A DNA stretch of 37,237 nt, from positions 1-37,237 of the forward strand of contig USQL01000008.1 in the NCBI GenBank assembly GCA_900556935.1. Direction: 5' to 3'. Both the position numbers and the translations under genes were made by a program. Source of the stretch: an uncultured Eubacteriales bacterium. Lineage in GTDB: Bacteria > Bacillota > Clostridia > Oscillospirales > Oscillospiraceae. Every line of letters starts with the position of its first letter. The first letter of the stretch is position 1. Under the pieces are notes generated by a model that did not search any database, was not told where the DNA came from, and saw nothing but the letters and a program-made list of their open reading frames with translations. Shown piece by piece: positions 14,887 to 23,595 of this stretch.

Positions 14887-14912
14887 CGTCGTACCTCCTG
14901 AGGTTTTGGGAT

Positions 14913-14940
14913 ATCATAGCACATTTCCCCGGAATGTCAA
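14913..14940 (-). promoter_or_regulatory. Sigma-A promoter of the leader-GNAT transcript
   Basis: TTGACA at 14940-14935 and TATGAT at 14918-14913 on the minus strand are 16 nt apart. The -35 lies 12 nt after the addA stop, so the GNAT unit has its own promoter. Confidence 0.75.
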
Positions 14941-14951
14941 CAGGGAGTTTT

Positions 14952-17900
14952 TCAAACGTCCACGAACTGTCCCAGATGGAAGAAATACAGAACAGCCCGT
15001 TTGATTTTCTGGCTGTAGATTCTGGACAGGGCCTCTTTGTAGGTCTCCACCTGGAGTTTATACCGCTGGGTGACGGTGGGCAGGGTCTCGTCCGTTACGT
15101 AGTCCGTCTTAAAGTCCAGAACGGTAATGCCGTCGGGCTCTACGATGGCGCAGTCCACAACGCCCTGCAAAAGGACCTGTTCCCCATGGAGGCCGTGGCC
15201 GTATTTTTCTCCGTCATCCAGAATGGAGAACTTAAATTCCCGCAGAAGATTTCCCCCCAGGCGCAATTTCCAGCCCAGGTCCGTGGCAAAGAAGGCGGCA
15301 ATCTGCCGGACATTGACGAGCTTTCCCTCCTCCTCGGTGAGAAACTGCTCCGCAGCCAGCCGGCGCAGCTCCTTGCGGATGCTTTTCTCGTCGCCGCAAG
15401 CCTCAAAGTGCAGGTACTGCATGGCCTTGTGCATGGCGCTTCCGTAGGCCCGGCCGTCCCGGCTGGGGGCGACAAAGCTGGGGGCGCGCCAGACGCGCAG
15501 GGGCTTTGGCTCCTCCGGGGCATCCTGGGCGGCCTCCAGGTCCTTGTCCCGGCCCTTTCGGGCGGTGGCCGTCTGCTTGGAGGGGGCCTGGGTGGCCGCC
15601 CCATAGGGGTAGACATACCCCAGGCTCGCTTTCAGCTGCTCCAGTGCGTTTTCCGGCATGGCTTTCCGCACCGGGGCCGTCTGGACCTCCTCGTTTCCCG
15701 GAAGCAGGTTCTCCCCGGGAATCACCCGGACCAGCCAGGGGTACTGGGTATCCATGGAAACGGCGTGGCTTCCCGCGGCGTTTCGCAGCTGCCCAGCCTC
15801 CGGGCGGTTCAGCGCCGCCTGGAGGACCCACCGGGAAAAGCTTCGACCCTCCCCGCTCTGGGCTTTCACCCCCCGGACGGCCAGCTCCTCCCCCAGGGAC
15901 AGGAGCCCATCCTCCTTGGCAGAGACCGAGGTCATAATCAGTCGGTCCTTGGGCCGGGTCATGGCCACATAGAGAATCCGCATCTCCTCGCTGACCGTCT
16001 CCCGGCGAAGTTCCTCGGCAATGGCCAGCTTTCCCAGGGAGGGGTAGCGGATGCGCCGGGCTTCGTCCGCAATCTGCACCCCCAGGCCCAGCTTTTTGTG
16101 GCACAGGAGCTGGTCCATGCTGTCGCTGATATTGAACTTCCGGGACAGGTCGCACAGGAACACCACCGGGAATTCCAGGCCCTTGGAGCTGTGGATGGTC
16201 ATCAGGCGCACCGCCCCAGGGTCCTGATTGGCAGACTTCGAAAGGCCCTTTTCCTCCCGCCGTTCCAGATGGTCCAGGAACCGCTCCAGGGTGCACAGCT
16301 GCCCCTGCTCAAATTCCGCAGCCAGGAGGTAGAACTGCCTTAAATTCTCCTTGGCCCCGTCCCCGCCAGAGCCCGCGGCATAGATGCCGTCTAAGTTGGT
16401 CTCCAGGAAAATCTGTTCCAGCAGCTGGGTAAGGGTCTGCATTCTAGCAAGGCCCCGGAAGTGGTCCAGCTTCTCCAAAAAGTCCCTTGTCTTCGGGCTG
16501 CTGCTTTCCAAAAGGGCATCAAAGAAGCAGCCGTCCTTTTTTCCGCCCCGAATCACCGCCAAATCGTCCGCCGTAAACCCAAACACCGGGCTTGCCAGCG
16601 CCGCCAGAAGGGGGATATCCTGCCTTGGGTTGGAAATCGCCTGCAGCAGGGACCGGAGTGCCCCCACCTCCGGGGTTTTCAGAATGTCCCCGTCGGCATC
16701 GGTGCAGCAGCGAATTCCATAGGCCGCCAGGGCCTTGCTGTATTCCCCGGCGCTGTTCTTGGTCGAGCGCAGCAGAATTACAATGTCCTCCGGTGTCACC
16801 GGCCGGAGGCCGTCGCCGTCCCGCACCACCGTACCCTCATCCAGCATCCGCCGGATGCGCCGGGCTACAAACACGGGCTCTGTTTTGTCCTTCGCCGCGC
16901 CGGTAAGCACCCACAGCTCCACCGCCGGGTCCGGCAGGGGCTTGTGGGGCACTCCCTCCACCAGCTCCTCCTCCGGGCCGTAGTGGAGCCCCCCCACCTG
17001 GGGAGACATGCACTGGCGGAACACATGGTTCACCGCCTCCACAATCTCCGGACCGGACCGGAAATTCCGATTCAGCAGCACCTTCCGCCCCTGCCCGGCC
17101 CGGGCCGTCTCCACAGGGACATAGGTATTGTACTTGTCCAAAAAGATACCGGGCTCCGCCTGCCGGAACTGGTAGATGGACTGCTTTACGTCTCCGACCA
17201 AAAAGCAATTGTGCTTTTGGCCCGTGAGACTTCCGAAAATGGCATCCTGGACCCCGTTGGAATCCTGGTATTCATCCACCATGACCTCCCGGAACCGTCT
17301 GCCCACCTCCAGGGCGACGCTTGTAGGGCCGGACCGATTTTCGCCCAACAGCAGGTCCAGGGTCTTATGCTCCAAATCGCTAAAGTCCAGCACATGCCGC
17401 TGGCGCTTCAGGCTGCTGTAGCGCTCATCAAACCGGCGCACCAGATGCACCAGTCCCCGCTGGACCTGGACGGTTTTTTCCATATCCTGCCGAATCTCCC
17501 CGGAGGTCTGGGCGAAAAGCTTTTCCTTTGCCTGCAGGTCCTGCTTAAAATGATTCCGCACCGCCTTAACCGTATCCCGGGCATCCAAATCGATGTTCTT
17601 GGTAGGAAAGCGCAGGCTGCCGTAGTTCAGGCCAATGCGCGCCACCGCCTCATCCCAGGTCCGGCTCTCCCGCAGGTGCCTTGCCTGGGCAATCAGCCCC
17701 GTGAGGTGCTCACACACCTTGGGCCAGTCTCGGCTCAGCTCCAGGCACCGCTCCAGATAGGGAATCCGACCGTCCAGCCACAAAAACAGGTCCTCCAGAA
17801 GCGTCTTACCCCACAGCGTCTCGGCGGCATCCTCCCAGGGGGCGGAGGCCAGCTCCAGGCAGCTATTCAGCCACCCCTCCGGGTCCGGATTGCACCGGGC

Positions 17901-18449
17901 CTTTTCGTAGACCTTTAAAACAATCTCCTCCAGTTGCTTATCACTGCGGCCCAGGCCCTGGCTGTCAGAAAAGGTGCAGAAATCCGGGTCCTCCTCCAAG
18001 CTTTCGTAGGCATCGTTTAGAAGGCTTTCCAATGCCTGCTGCTGCAGCTCCCCGGCGGCGGACTCATCCGCCACCCGAAAATCCCCGTCCAGCCCCAGCC
18101 GGTAGGCATACTCCCGCAGCAAATCCCCACAGAAGCCGTGGACGGTGGAAATCTTGGTTAAGTACAATAGCTGCAGCTGCTTTTGCAGCCGCTTATTTTC
18201 CGGGTCCAAGGCAATGCGATCCGTGAGCTTGTCCGCGATTTTCATTCTCAGCTCTGCCGCCGCCGCCCGGGTATAGGTGATGATTAAGAATTCATCCAGG
18301 TCCGCAGGATCTGTGGGGTCTGTCAGGTAGGACAGGAGCCGGTCTACCAGGACCTTGGTCTTTCCGGAGCCCGCCGCCGCGCTGACCAGCAGATTTCCGC
18401 CCCGGTTTGTAACCGCCAGCGCCTGTTCCGGTGTCAGCTTCTCAGCCAT
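14952..18449 (-). CDS. addA: ATP-dependent helicase/nuclease subunit A
   Basis: The 1165-residue UvrD-like helicase with C-terminal nuclease is the AddA partner of AddAB, which processes double-strand breaks for recombination. Walker A is SAAAGSGKT at about 23-31 and Walker B is VMVDEYQDSNG. The later helicase motifs MTIHSSKGLEFPVVFLC and ILYVAMTRPKDRLIM are present. The nuclease domain has GVVDCAIVEPDGITVLDFKTDYV and QVETYKEAL, with the expected Asp and Lys residues. The length is a little below B. subtilis AddA (about 1230). Its ATG overlaps the end of addB by 8 nt. Confidence 0.96.
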   Translation of the reverse strand: MAEKLTPEQALAVTNRGGNLLVSAAAGSGKTKVLVDRLLSYLTDPTDPADLDEFLIITYTRAAAAELRMKIADKLTDRIALDPENKRLQKQLQLLYLTKISTVHGFCGDLLREYAYRLGLDGDFRVADESAAGELQQQALESLLNDAYESLEEDPDFCTFSDSQGLGRSDKQLEEIVLKVYEKARCNPDPEGWLNSCLELASAPWEDAAETLWGKTLLEDLFLWLDGRIPYLERCLELSRDWPKVCEHLTGLIAQARHLRESRTWDEAVARIGLNYGSLRFPTKNIDLDARDTVKAVRNHFKQDLQAKEKLFAQTSGEIRQDMEKTVQVQRGLVHLVRRFDERYSSLKRQRHVLDFSDLEHKTLDLLLGENRSGPTSVALEVGRRFREVMVDEYQDSNGVQDAIFGSLTGQKHNCFLVGDVKQSIYQFRQAEPGIFLDKYNTYVPVETARAGQGRKVLLNRNFRSGPEIVEAVNHVFRQCMSPQVGGLHYGPEEELVEGVPHKPLPDPAVELWVLTGAAKDKTEPVFVARRIRRMLDEGTVVRDGDGLRPVTPEDIVILLRSTKNSAGEYSKALAAYGIRCCTDADGDILKTPEVGALRSLLQAISNPRQDIPLLAALASPVFGFTADDLAVIRGGKKDGCFFDALLESSSPKTRDFLEKLDHFRGLARMQTLTQLLEQIFLETNLDGIYAAGSGGDGAKENLRQFYLLAAEFEQGQLCTLERFLDHLERREEKGLSKSANQDPGAVRLMTIHSSKGLEFPVVFLCDLSRKFNISDSMDQLLCHKKLGLGVQIADEARRIRYPSLGKLAIAEELRRETVSEEMRILYVAMTRPKDRLIMTSVSAKEDGLLSLGEELAVRGVKAQSGEGRSFSRWVLQAALNRPEAGQLRNAAGSHAVSMDTQYPWLVRVIPGENLLPGNEEVQTAPVRKAMPENALEQLKASLGYVYPYGAATQAPSKQTATARKGRDKDLEAAQDAPEEPKPLRVWRAPSFVAPSRDGRAYGSAMHKAMQYLHFEACGDEKSIRKELRRLAAEQFLTEEEGKLVNVRQIAAFFATDLGWKLRLGGNLLREFKFSILDDGEKYGHGLHGEQVLLQGVVDCAIVEPDGITVLDFKTDYVTDETLPTVTQRYKLQVETYKEALSRIYSQKIKRAVLYFFHLGQFVDV

Positions 18450-21400
18450 GGTCTTCCTCCTTTTCTACCGTCTCCCAGAATTCCTTTTGGGAGATGCCCT
18501 TAAAGTCCCGCTTTTCCTCCGCCTGGCACATGGCCCCATAGGGGCAGAACTGGCAGGGGTCAAACACATTCCGCCGGATGTAGGGGTCCGGCTCCACACA
18601 GCCGGAGGCCACATCCTCCACGCAGTCTTTAAGCCTTTCGAACACAAAGCGCCGCAGCATTTTCATCTGCTCCCGGTCCGCCCGAAACGTCTTGGAAAGA
18701 ACCTTTCGCTCCCCGTCTTCCGGCTCCATGGCCTCCAAAACCGCCCGGTCCTCCAAAAGCAGACCGCTGCGCTGCCAGTTTTTCTTCCGCTCCTCCCGGA
18801 TGGTCTTTTCATCCCCCTGGCCCTGGACGGTGGTGTAGGGCACCCGGGCAGGGAAATATTCCACACCGGCGCTGTAGCTGCGCTTGCCGAAGTACTCCGC
18901 CCCCTCCTGCTCCAGTGCAAAGAGGTAAATGAGCATCTGCATGCCCACGCCCTGGGTCACATCGCACAGGTCGAAGCTCTTTTTGCCGGTTTTGTAGTCC
19001 ACCACCCGGAAATAGGGGCTTCCCGGGCCCTGCCACAGGTCTACCCGGTCGATTTTTCCCTGCAAAACCGCAGGCATGGCTTCGTTGGGAATGGAAATAA
19101 AAGGCAGGTCCCCCTGGGGCCCAAAGGCCACCTCCACCCCCACAGGGCGGAACTGCCCCGTGTGGAGCTCCTGCCACAGCTCCTCTACAATGAGCCTCAG
19201 CTCCTGCTGGTTGCGCTCCATAATCCGCTTTACCCGCCGGGAATCCAGCACCCGCAGCCGCTCGTCCCGGTAGCGCCGGGAGAGCGCCTCGGCAATGATC
19301 TGGGTTTCCTCCAGGCTCACTTCCCCGAAGCCTCCCAGCTCGTTCACCTGCCGCACCGTATCCTCCAGCACCGCATGGACAAAGGTGCCAAATTCCGCCG
19401 GGTCAATCTGGGCAGGCTTGCGCTCCTTGGCCTTCAGGCCGTATTTCAAAAAGTACAGCAGCCTGCACTCCCCCTGGGTATCCACCTGGGAGGCCGAAAG
19501 CCGCAGGGTCTTTCCATAGAGCCCCTCCAGGGCGGGCTTTGTCACCGTGCCGAGACAGTAGTCCCGGCGGCGGAGGGTATCGAGATAGCTCCCCTCCGCC
19601 CCCAAAGCAAAAGCCTCGTCCTCCCGGTTCCACCGGGCAAGCCAGGTACCCGCCTCCTCCGGGCCGGCCCCGGCAAATTCCAGGCCGTCTGTCGCTATCT
19701 CCGCTTTCCCCGCCATCTGCTCCAGGCGCTTCAACAGGTACGAGGGCTGCTCGTCCCCGCAGAAGACCCGGATGCCCGCCCGGGCACCGGAGAACACCCC
19801 GTAAATTTCCGCAAATTCCTCCTGGATGCCCTCCAGCGCGCCGCCGGTCAGGGGCACCCCCAGCTTCCGCAGAGCCACCCGCTCCTGGTCCGTCAAAACG
19901 CCCTTGGAGCCGGAATAGCTGGGCAGCGCCCCCTCCTTGGCACCCAGCAGCAGCAGGTATTTTCCCGCATGGCACCGTAGGGCCGACACCGTGCCCATCT
20001 GCACCGCGTCCAGCACCGGCGGGATGGTACCCACATCGTACTGGCTCAGCAGAAGCCGCAGAAGCCGCAGAAACTGCTCCGGCTCCCAGTGGGTCTGCCC
20101 CAAAACATCGTACATCTGCTCCAGAGCGGACACCAAAATCTCCCACAGCTGGTTGAGAATTTGGGCCTCCCGGTTTTCGCCCCGGTCGTCCAGCTTCCGC
20201 GCCAGGGCCTGCAGGCGCTGCTCCATCTGGATTTCCCCTAAGAAGCGGTACAGAGCCAGCACCTGGGTGGACAGGTTCTTTCCGTTTTCCATGCCCCGCT
20301 GCAGCCGTTCCAGGGGCTCTGCCACCCGGGCACGGAGAACATTCAGCTGTTCCAGAAGAAGCCTGTCTTCCTCCTTCATGGGCTCCCCCGCCAGCTCCTT
20401 TTGCAGGCCCTGGGGGTGCTTTTCCCAGGGGGAAAGCCAGAGCTTTCCCCGGATGCTCCACAGGTAGGCATAGTTTTCCACCAAATCGCATTCGTCCGGA
20501 CTCAGCGGCGACAGGGCAGACCGCAGATATTTCTGCATGGCCTTGGGCTCCAGCTCCTGGGCAGCCTCCAGCGCCGCCAGGCCCGTGGCAATGACGCTTT
20601 TTTGCAGAATATCCTCGGTACCGGCCTGGTACACGGGGATGCCCATCCGTCGGAAAATCAGCCCCACAGGCCCGGCATACGCCGCCAAATCGGTAACCAC
20701 CAGGGTGATATCCCGGTAGCGGCACCCGGCCCGGACCAGGCCCACGGTCTCCTGCGCCGCCGCCAGAACCTCCTGCCACAGGCCGTCGGCCCGGTAGGTT
20801 TTCAAAACATCTCCGGCAAAGCCCTCCGGAATAGGGCCCTGGAACAGCCGTTTCCCCACCCAGGACAGGGGCGTATCCGGGGCGGGCACCGAGACGATGT
20901 CGAGCCCGACCCCCAGGCGCTTGACGATTCGCACCAGCTCCCCGGCGGTCTTCCCCGGCTTTTCAAAGGCCAGACGCTCGGAATCCACCGTGTCGCAGTT
21001 GAGGGCCACGGTCACCAGGGGGCTGACCTGAATCAGGTGCTCCAAAATGGCCAGATTCTGCCGGGTGAAATCCGGGAAGCCGTCTATGTAAAACACATGC
21101 TCCTGGCCGTAATCGCAGATTTCCAGCTTTTCCAACAGCCAGTTCATCTGGTCTCTGGGGTCCCGCCTGCCCTGGGCGCAGAGGCCGTCATAGGCCTCCA
21201 TGACCATGGAAAGCTCCTCCAGCTTCTGGGCAAAGCTGCCATCCGCAGCCTCCGCCGCCGCATTCAGGTCCTCCGGGGTGATGCAGCAGCGCTTGAATTC
21301 GTCCACCGCGTCCACCAGTTCCTTTAAAAACTCCGGCTTGCTCTCCAGTGCCGCATAGGCCTTCAACCTGCTGGCAAGCTGCCGGGTGGCCGCGGCCATG

Positions 21401-21675
21401 GCAACCACCCGGCCGCCGTTATCCAGACACGCCTGCCCGGCGCAGCCCACGCTGTCCGCCACACTTCGGCACATCCGGCTAAAGGACAGCACCTCAGCAT
21501 ACCGGCTGGCATGGTCTCCCGCCGCGGCACAGAGCGCCCGCTCCATCTCGTGGCTCACAAGCTCCGGCACCAGCAGTACCCGGCCTTCCAGCCCTTGGGC
21601 CACATCCCGGCGGATTTCCTCCAATATTCGCTCCCGCAGGACCTTCCAATCCGTCCCCAACAGCAGCCGCAGCAT
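18442..21675 (-). CDS. addB: ATP-dependent nuclease subunit B with Fe-S cluster
   Basis: The 1077-residue protein carries the AddB C-terminal nuclease (YFRVVDYKTGKKSFDL, then QMLIYLFAL). Four cysteines that bind the 4Fe-4S cluster in the family are at C737 (GECRLLYFLKYGL), C1041, C1044 and C1050 (PCQFCPYGAMC). The N-terminus (MLRLLLGTDWKVLRERIL) lacks the Walker A loop found in B. subtilis AddB. The ATG at 21675 has GGGGCGG upstream. A longer frame to 21837 overlaps spoIIR and is rejected. The gene starts 17 nt after spoIIR and overlaps addA, which suggests spoIIR-addB-addA co-transcription. Confidence 0.94.
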   Translation of the reverse strand: MLRLLLGTDWKVLRERILEEIRRDVAQGLEGRVLLVPELVSHEMERALCAAAGDHASRYAEVLSFSRMCRSVADSVGCAGQACLDNGGRVVAMAAATRQLASRLKAYAALESKPEFLKELVDAVDEFKRCCITPEDLNAAAEAADGSFAQKLEELSMVMEAYDGLCAQGRRDPRDQMNWLLEKLEICDYGQEHVFYIDGFPDFTRQNLAILEHLIQVSPLVTVALNCDTVDSERLAFEKPGKTAGELVRIVKRLGVGLDIVSVPAPDTPLSWVGKRLFQGPIPEGFAGDVLKTYRADGLWQEVLAAAQETVGLVRAGCRYRDITLVVTDLAAYAGPVGLIFRRMGIPVYQAGTEDILQKSVIATGLAALEAAQELEPKAMQKYLRSALSPLSPDECDLVENYAYLWSIRGKLWLSPWEKHPQGLQKELAGEPMKEEDRLLLEQLNVLRARVAEPLERLQRGMENGKNLSTQVLALYRFLGEIQMEQRLQALARKLDDRGENREAQILNQLWEILVSALEQMYDVLGQTHWEPEQFLRLLRLLLSQYDVGTIPPVLDAVQMGTVSALRCHAGKYLLLLGAKEGALPSYSGSKGVLTDQERVALRKLGVPLTGGALEGIQEEFAEIYGVFSGARAGIRVFCGDEQPSYLLKRLEQMAGKAEIATDGLEFAGAGPEEAGTWLARWNREDEAFALGAEGSYLDTLRRRDYCLGTVTKPALEGLYGKTLRLSASQVDTQGECRLLYFLKYGLKAKERKPAQIDPAEFGTFVHAVLEDTVRQVNELGGFGEVSLEETQIIAEALSRRYRDERLRVLDSRRVKRIMERNQQELRLIVEELWQELHTGQFRPVGVEVAFGPQGDLPFISIPNEAMPAVLQGKIDRVDLWQGPGSPYFRVVDYKTGKKSFDLCDVTQGVGMQMLIYLFALEQEGAEYFGKRSYSAGVEYFPARVPYTTVQGQGDEKTIREERKKNWQRSGLLLEDRAVLEAMEPEDGERKVLSKTFRADREQMKMLRRFVFERLKDCVEDVASGCVEPDPYIRRNVFDPCQFCPYGAMCQAEEKRDFKGISQKEFWETVEKEEDHG

Positions 21676-21692
21676 ACCACCGCCCCTTTCTT

Positions 21693-22229
21693 CTATCTCA
21701 GCGCTTCCAATTTTTTGACAATCCAGTTCTCCGCCTGACCCAGCTTTTCCAGGAAGTAAAACCGAACCTCCTTTGTGGAGCCGGACCAGGCCTCCTCCGT
21801 CTCCCCGTAGCACAGTCTGGGGAACACCACGCCCCACCAGTTGTGCCCCTGCCCCGCTCCAATGGTCAGGCGCAGGGTCTGGTAGGCCCCCGCGGGCAGG
21901 ACGCAGTCCTCCCCCTGACGGGTTTCAAAGCACTCCCGCCGGAAGGTAAGCGTCGCCCCGTCGGAAATTCCTTCCGCCTTTAAGGTCTCTTCCGCCGCCG
22001 CTTGCAGGCCTGGCAGTGCCCGCTCCAGGTCTTCCCGGGGCACGGACTCCAATTCCTTCAAAACCGCGTCCCGGACCAGGAGCTTAACCCGCTGGTCCTC
22101 CCGGCTGTCCGAGGCCGCCACCACATGCAGCCGCACCACATCCCGCTCCAAAACAAGCTTTTGCGCCGCCAAGGCCCCCAAAAGGAAGCAGGCCGCCGCC
22201 AACAGCAGAGAACCGAAAAGTTTTTTCAT
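21693..22229 (-). CDS. spoIIR: Stage II sporulation protein R
   Basis: This 178-residue secreted protein has an N-terminal membrane/signal segment (MKKLFGSLLLAAACFLLGAL) and the family blocks VVRLHVVAASDSREDQRVKL, CVLPAGAYQTLRLTIG and GHNWWGVVFPRLCYG. In B. subtilis it is made in the forespore under sigma F and triggers SpoIIGA to process pro-sigma E in the mother cell. The ATG at 22229 is chosen; the longer frame to 22346 runs into ispE. A sigma-F-like promoter precedes it. Confidence 0.94.
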   Translation of the reverse strand: MKKLFGSLLLAAACFLLGALAAQKLVLERDVVRLHVVAASDSREDQRVKLLVRDAVLKELESVPREDLERALPGLQAAAEETLKAEGISDGATLTFRRECFETRQGEDCVLPAGAYQTLRLTIGAGQGHNWWGVVFPRLCYGETEEAWSGSTKEVRFYFLEKLGQAENWIVKKLEALR

Positions 22230-22259
22230 AAAGAACACCGCCCAGACAAATTTATAGCA

Positions 22260-22288
22260 AGTCTGGACGGTTTCATCAGGTTTTATAC
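22260..22288 (-). promoter_or_regulatory. Candidate sigma-F promoter of spoIIR
   Basis: On the minus strand GTATA (22288-22284) and GTCCAGACT (22268-22260) are 15 nt apart. The sigma-F pattern is GYATA and GGnnAnAnT with about that spacing; only the second G is off. spoIIR is a sigma-F gene in B. subtilis. Confidence 0.5.
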
Positions 22289-22291
22289 AGC

Positions 22292-23149
22292 TTACACGGG
22301 CTTTGCCAGGAAAATCTGAGGATAATTCTCTTGAAGCATATTGCACACCACCGCGCCGTACTCAAAGCTCGGCATAATGGCAAACACGGCGCTGCCGGAG
22401 CCCGTCATCTGTTGGCACAGGGCCCCGTAGCTATTGCAGATGGACTTGATGTAGTTGAGCTCCAGGTGGTCATTGGTAACCACAGGGTCAAAAACATTGT
22501 ATACGTTTTCCGCCACCTTGTTCAGATCCCCCGTCAGGAGTGCCGTCTCCATGGCCCGGTTGTCCGGGTGATGGGGAATGGCTACGGTGTCGATTTTCTT
22601 ATATAGCTCCGGGGTAGATACGGAGAACTCCGGCTTGCACACCACAAAGACGCACTCCGGAATGTCCGGCAGCTTCCGCAGCCGCTCTCCCCGGCCCTCT
22701 ACCATGGCCGTACCGCCGATAACGCAGAAGGGCACATCGCTGCCCACCTGTGCTCCCAGCTCCGCCAGGGCCAGAATGGACAGAGGCGCTCCAAAGTGCC
22801 GGTTCAGCGCCCGCAGCACCGCCGCCGCGTCCGCGCTGCCGCCGCCCAGCCCCGCCCCGGAGGGGATGCGCTTGGTAATGCGGATGGCAAGGCCGTCGGG
22901 GTCGAAATGCATGGCATCGCAGTAAACCTTCGCCGCCTTCCATGCCAGATTCTCGGGCCCGCAGGGAATATCCTCCCGGGAGCACTCCAAAACCCAGGGC
23001 TTCCCAGTGCCCACGTCGATTTCCACATCGTCCCGGACGGAAATGGTCTGCATAACGCTTTGCAGGTCATGGTAGCCATCCTCCCGCTTTCCCAGAACAT
23101 CCAGGGTCAGATTGACCTTGGCAAAGGCACCTTCATAAAGAGTTGTCAT
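22292..23149 (-). CDS. ispE: 4-diphosphocytidyl-2-C-methyl-D-erythritol kinase
   Basis: The 285-residue GHMP kinase phosphorylates CDP-methylerythritol in the non-mevalonate isoprenoid pathway. Its motifs are FAKVNLTLDVLGKREDGYH at the start, the ATP loop IPSGAGLGGGSADAAAVLRA and MTGSGSAVFAI near the end. The ATG at 23149 has AAGGAGCG upstream and a strong promoter. spoIIR follows 62 nt downstream with a promoter of its own. Confidence 0.96.
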   Translation of the reverse strand: MTTLYEGAFAKVNLTLDVLGKREDGYHDLQSVMQTISVRDDVEIDVGTGKPWVLECSREDIPCGPENLAWKAAKVYCDAMHFDPDGLAIRITKRIPSGAGLGGGSADAAAVLRALNRHFGAPLSILALAELGAQVGSDVPFCVIGGTAMVEGRGERLRKLPDIPECVFVVCKPEFSVSTPELYKKIDTVAIPHHPDNRAMETALLTGDLNKVAENVYNVFDPVVTNDHLELNYIKSICNSYGALCQQMTGSGSAVFAIMPSFEYGAVVCNMLQENYPQIFLAKPV

Positions 23150-23179
23150 TGTAACCGCGCTCCTTTGTCTTTTTGCCCT

Positions 23180-23208
23180 ATTATAGCGGATTTGGGTAAA
23201 AAAAGCAA
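23180..23208 (-). promoter_or_regulatory. Sigma-A promoter of ispE
   Basis: TTGCTT (23208-23203) and a perfect TATAAT (23185-23180) on the minus strand are 17 nt apart. Confidence 0.75.
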
Positions 23209-23271
23209 CGGCCTAATATTTCCCGGGAAACGGGGCACACTAGGCATATCTCAGAAATAGGAGGTTTTTTT

Positions 23272-23475
23272 ATGGATATGGTTGCCCTGATTCTGGCGGT
23301 CATCGGCTGCGTCAACTGGGGGCTGGTGGGCATCTGCCAATTTGACCTGGTTGCCTGGCTCTTTGGCGGGTCCGGAAGCGTCCTAAGCCGGATTATCTAC
23401 ACCCTGGTAGGCCTTGCCGGACTGTGGTGCATCACCTTTTTCTTCCGGAAAGCGGCCTTTCAGGACGCGGAGTGA
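23272..23475 (+). CDS. DUF378 family membrane protein
   Basis: The 67-residue protein has two hydrophobic helices (about 4-30 and 38-60) around the family motif CVNWGLVGICQFDLVAWLFG, as in B. subtilis YuzA. The function is unknown. The ribosome site is AGGAGG with a T-rich spacer. It is transcribed divergently from ispE and followed by a terminator. Confidence 0.9.
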   Translation: MDMVALILAVIGCVNWGLVGICQFDLVAWLFGGSGSVLSRIIYTLVGLAGLWCITFFFRKAAFQDAE

Positions 23476-23476
23476 C

Positions 23477-23514
23477 AAAAATCCCGGCAAGCCTTTGCGT
23501 CTGCCGGGATTTTA
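23477..23514 (+). terminator. Terminator after the DUF378 gene
   Basis: AAAATCCCGGCA and TGCCGGGATTTT form a 12-bp stem with a 12-nt loop. The symmetry means it could act on both strands. Confidence 0.8.
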
Positions 23515-23529
23515 CAGATATGAAAATGA

Positions 23530-23584
23530 GCGGCGGCACTCCCAACAATCCATTTCCTTCGGATTGCTGCAGGACTGCCGCCGC
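23530..23584 (-). terminator. Nested hairpin after the zinc-ribbon/Ig-like gene
   Basis: GCGGCGGCA (23530-23538) and TGCCGCCGC (23576-23584) enclose a second pair, CAATCC/GGATTG. It lies 11 nt past the stop of the minus-strand gene. The T-run is weak (TCATTTTCAT), so termination is likely but not certain. Confidence 0.5.
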
Positions 23585-23595
23585 ATTCTTTTCGA

